Below are positions 61,535-64,000 of a DNA stretch of 64,000 nt, piece after piece. How positions within the stretch are numbered: the first letter of the stretch is position 1; each line of letters starts with the position of its first letter. Source of the DNA: Massilia sp. ZL223 (GTDB lineage: Bacteria > Pseudomonadota > Gammaproteobacteria > Burkholderiales > Burkholderiaceae_D); NCBI RefSeq assembly GCF_018119395.1, contig NZ_JAGPWD010000028.1, forward strand, positions 1 through 64,000, read 5' to 3'. The translations under genes and the position numbers were made by a program. The notes under the pieces were generated by a model. It was given only the letters and a program-made list of their open reading frames with translations. It had not been told where the DNA came from and did no database searches.

Positions 61535-63306
61535 CGCGCGGCGCAATGAAAGCAGGCGCGCGGGTCGCGGCATCGAAGGGCGTGGCTTTCTCGAAGAGCC
61601 CGGTCCTGGCCGTGCGCCTGCCGGACTGGCGTTCGCGCCTGGTCCTGTTCGTCCTGTTCGCGGCCTTCGCCGCGCTGGGATTGCGCGCGCTGTGGCTGCA
61701 GGGCATGTCGACCCAGTTCCTGCAAAAGCAGGGCAAGAGCCGCTACGAGCGCACGCTCGAGCTGCCGGCCACGCGCGGCCGCATCCTGGACCGCAACGGC
61801 GCCGTGCTGGCGTCCTCGCTGCCGGTCAAGGCCGTGTGGGCCATCCCCGAAGACCTGCTCAAGAATCCGCCGGAGAAGGTCAGCGCGCTGGCGCGCCTGC
61901 TCGACATGCCCGAATCCGACCTGCGCAAGAAGCTCGATTCGGACCGCAGCTTCGTTTACCTGAAGCGCCAGGTCGAGATGCCGGTCATCGAGCAGATCGA
62001 GAAGCTCAAGATCGAGGGCCTGGACACCCGCAAGGAATACAAGCGCTTCTACCCGCAGGGCGAAGTGATGACCCACATGGTGGGCTTCACCAATGTCGAG
62101 GACGTGGGCCAGGAAGGCATGGAGCTGTTCCACCAGAAGAACCTGATGGGCGTGCCGGGCAGCCGTCGCGTGATCAAGGACCGTCTCGGCCATATCGCCG
62201 AGGACCTGGGCATGTTCCGCGAGCCGCACCAGGGCAAGGACCTGACCCTGTCGGTGGACAGCAAGCTGCAGTACATCGCCTTCACCAGCGTCAAGAACGC
62301 GGTCGAGAAGTTCAACGCCCAGGCCGGCGGCGCCGTGGTGCTGGACGTCCAGACCGGCGAAGTGCTGGCCATGGCCAACTACCCGACCTACAACCCGAAC
62401 GACCGCTCCAAGCTGACCGGCGCCCAGCTGCGCAACCGCGTCATCACCGACACCTTCGAGCCGGGTTCCACGCTCAAGCCGGTGACCGTGGCGCTGGGCC
62501 TGGAAAAGAAGAAGATCACGCCGGACACCGTGTTCGACGTCTCGGGCGGCCGCATCACCGTGACCGGCCGCACCATCCGCGACATGCACCCGAAGGACCA
62601 CCTGACCGTGGGCGGCATCATCCAGAAGTCGTCCAACGTCGGCACCGTCAAGATCGCCCAGCTGCTCGAGCCGCAGGACATGTGGGAGCTGTACACCAAG
62701 CTGGGCTACGGCCAGGCGCCGCGCTTCGGCTTCCCGGGCGCCGTGGCCGGCCGCGTGCGTCCGTGGAAATCGTGGAAGCCGATCGAATACGCCAACATGT
62801 CCTTCGGCCACGGCCTGTCGGTGTCGCTGCTGCAGCTGGCGCGCTCCTACATGGTGTTCGCGCGCGACGGCGACATCATTCCGCTGTCCTTCCTGAAAGT
62901 GGAAGAGCAGCCGGTCGGCCAGCAAGTGATCTCGCCCAAGACCGCGGCCCAGATCCGCACCATGCTCGAATCCGTGGTCGGCCCGGAAGGCACCGCCTCC
63001 AAGGCCCAGGTGGCCGGCTACCGCGTGGGCGGCAAGACCGGCACGGCCGAGAAGATCGTCAACGGCCGCTATTCGAAGACCGATAACATCGGCTATTTCG
63101 TCGGCATCGCGCCGATGTCCAAGCCGCGCTTCGTGATCGCCGTCATGATCGATAACCCGAGGGGAGCCTTGCGCACAGGAGGCAGCGTGGCCGCGCCGAC
63201 AGCGGCCGACCTGGCCTCGAATGCGCTGAGGGCGGCGAACGTTCCGCCCGATTCCTCGGTCACAGACATCATCATCCCTGAACATCCCCTAGAGGAGAGC
63301 ATGTGA
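61531..63306 (+). CDS. ftsI: Penicillin-binding protein 3, septal transpeptidase FtsI
   Basis: Class B PBP, 591 residues, that cross-links septal peptidoglycan. One transmembrane helix (about 37-56), a pedestal domain with RGRILDRNGAVLASS, then the transpeptidase with SxxK in FEPGSTLKP (about 310-317), SxN as KSSNVG, and KTGT as GGKTGTAEK. Length and motifs are normal. Confidence 0.96.
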   Translation: MTRGAMKAGARVAASKGVAFSKSPVLAVRLPDWRSRLVLFVLFAAFAALGLRALWLQGMSTQFLQKQGKSRYERTLELPATRGRILDRNGAVLASSLPVKAVWAIPEDLLKNPPEKVSALARLLDMPESDLRKKLDSDRSFVYLKRQVEMPVIEQIEKLKIEGLDTRKEYKRFYPQGEVMTHMVGFTNVEDVGQEGMELFHQKNLMGVPGSRRVIKDRLGHIAEDLGMFREPHQGKDLTLSVDSKLQYIAFTSVKNAVEKFNAQAGGAVVLDVQTGEVLAMANYPTYNPNDRSKLTGAQLRNRVITDTFEPGSTLKPVTVALGLEKKKITPDTVFDVSGGRITVTGRTIRDMHPKDHLTVGGIIQKSSNVGTVKIAQLLEPQDMWELYTKLGYGQAPRFGFPGAVAGRVRPWKSWKPIEYANMSFGHGLSVSLLQLARSYMVFARDGDIIPLSFLKVEEQPVGQQVISPKTAAQIRTMLESVVGPEGTASKAQVAGYRVGGKTGTAEKIVNGRYSKTDNIGYFVGIAPMSKPRFVIAVMIDNPRGALRTGGSVAAPTAADLASNALRAANVPPDSSVTDIIIPEHPLEESM

Positions 63307-64000
63307 TGGCGTTGAGCCTTAACGACATCTGTCAGTGGATAGCCGCCGCCGCACCGGGCGGCCGTCTCGTTTCTGATTCCCGCCGCGTCGCGAAGGGCGA
63401 CGTGTTCTTTGCCTATCCAGGCGAGGCCGCTGACGGCCGCGCCTACATCGCCGCCGCCATCGAGGCAGGCGCGGCCGCCGTCGTCTACGAGGAGAACGGC
63501 TTCAGCTGGGACGCTTCCATCGACGTACCGCATTTCGCGGTCGCCGGCCTGAAGCAGAACGCCGGCCCGATCGCGCACGCCGTGCTCGGCCATCCGGACC
63601 AGGGCATGTTCACCGTCGCCGTCACCGGCACCAACGGCAAGACCTCGATCGCCCTGTGGACCGGCCAGTGCCTGGCGCGCCTGGGCGAGACCGCCGCCGT
63701 GATCGGCACCCTGGGCGTCGGCCTGATCAAGGGTAAAGGCGAGCCCAGCTTCGACGTCACCGGCTACACGACCCCGGACGCGGTGCTGCTGGCCCAGAAA
63801 CTGGCCGAGCTGCGCGAGGCCAGGGCGAGCGCGCTGGCCATCGAAGCCTCGTCCATCGGCCTGGTCCAGGACCGCGCCGCCGGCATGCACTTCGACGTCG
63901 CGATCTTCACCAACCTGACCCGCGACCACCTCGACTTCCACGGCGACATGGCCAGCTACGAAGCGGCCAAGGTCAAGCTGTTCGAGTGGGACGGCCTGAA
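63306..64000 (+). CDS. murE: UDP-MurNAc-tripeptide synthetase MurE, partial
   Basis: N-terminal 231 residues of the ligase that adds meso-diaminopimelate (in Gram-negatives) to UDP-MurNAc-L-Ala-D-Glu. The frame shares one base with the ftsI stop and runs off the window end. Visible: the UDP-binding domain with DSRRVAKGDVFFAYPGEAADG, the ATP P-loop VAVTGTNGKTS (about 107-117), IEASSIGL and FTNLTRDHLDFHG. The 3' half, including the amino-acid specificity motif, is missing. Confidence 0.95.
   Translation, partial: MALSLNDICQWIAAAAPGGRLVSDSRRVAKGDVFFAYPGEAADGRAYIAAAIEAGAAAVVYEENGFSWDASIDVPHFAVAGLKQNAGPIAHAVLGHPDQGMFTVAVTGTNGKTSIALWTGQCLARLGETAAVIGTLGVGLIKGKGEPSFDVTGYTTPDAVLLAQKLAELREARASALAIEASSIGLVQDRAAGMHFDVAIFTNLTRDHLDFHGDMASYEAAKVKLFEWDGL

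Noticed and set aside
61333-63285. 650-codon minus-strand frame opposite ftsI
   Set aside because: Antisense shadow; ftsI has complete transpeptidase motifs.

Overview
The window is GC-rich, densely coded chromosomal DNA. It most resembles a betaproteobacterium of the Oxalobacteraceae, of Massilia/Telluria type. Reasons: PEP-CTERM proteins, a betaproteobacterial cytochrome c oxidase cluster with its small accessory genes, a CIRCE element in front of rpoH, a type A RNase P RNA, and the dcw order mraZ-rsmH-ftsL-ftsI-murE. This placement is inference from gene content. I saw no tRNA, rRNA, CRISPR array, prophage or insertion sequence.

Layout. 1-6000: a C-rich contig edge, oxyR, pilU, heptose adenylyltransferase, a PEP-CTERM protein, trmL, comF and a BioC-like methyltransferase. 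6-15.5 kb: a complete aerobic respiration block (coxB with fused cytochrome c, coxA, a 36-residue membrane peptide, ctaG, DUF2970, coxC, a twin-TM protein, SURF1, a SCO-like protein, ctaA, ctaB, SCO1). 15.5-23.5 kb: a permease, a PAS hybrid histidine kinase coupled to two tandem RsbQ-like hydrolases, a CorC-type membrane protein, an NhaR-like regulator and a TerC-like DUF475 protein. 23.5-25.6 kb: a TerD/AIM24 stress cluster. 25.6-27.5 kb: an AbiE-type toxin-antitoxin pair behind repeated operators. 27.5-35.1 kb: ilvD, a sensor kinase with a BASS transporter, a PilZ protein, gamma-glutamyltransferase and a lipoprotein. 35.1-41.4 kb: a Pho-box pstS, a degenerate PhoB-like regulator, a YceI lipoprotein, a GGDEF-EAL protein and a YghU-type transferase. 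41.4-45.8 kb: a TIGR03118 lipoprotein, then an ECF sigma / anti-sigma / S8 protease / porin operon. 45.8-51.4 kb: arfB, rpoH, a secreted orphan, ftsX-ftsE-ftsY and a small membrane protein. 51.4-59.5 kb: a TPP enzyme, rnpB, a DUF218 protein, glpK, a GNAT protein, a second PEP-CTERM protein, a bacterial PH protein and an AAA ATPase. 59.5-64 kb: the start of the dcw cluster, running off the end in murE.

How genes work together: the cox block encodes the oxidase core, heme A synthesis (ctaB, ctaA) and copper delivery (ctaG, SCO1). The dcw genes and ftsEX/ftsY serve division and membrane targeting. Three signalling loci deserve most attention. In the sigma operon the anti-sigma factor has a periplasmic domain that looks like an S8-protease propeptide, and an S8 protease is encoded just downstream. 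In the second, RsbQ-like hydrolases are coupled to a PAS hybrid kinase. In the third, a Pho-box-controlled pstS sits beside a PhoB-like regulator whose phosphoacceptor Asp is replaced by Glu.
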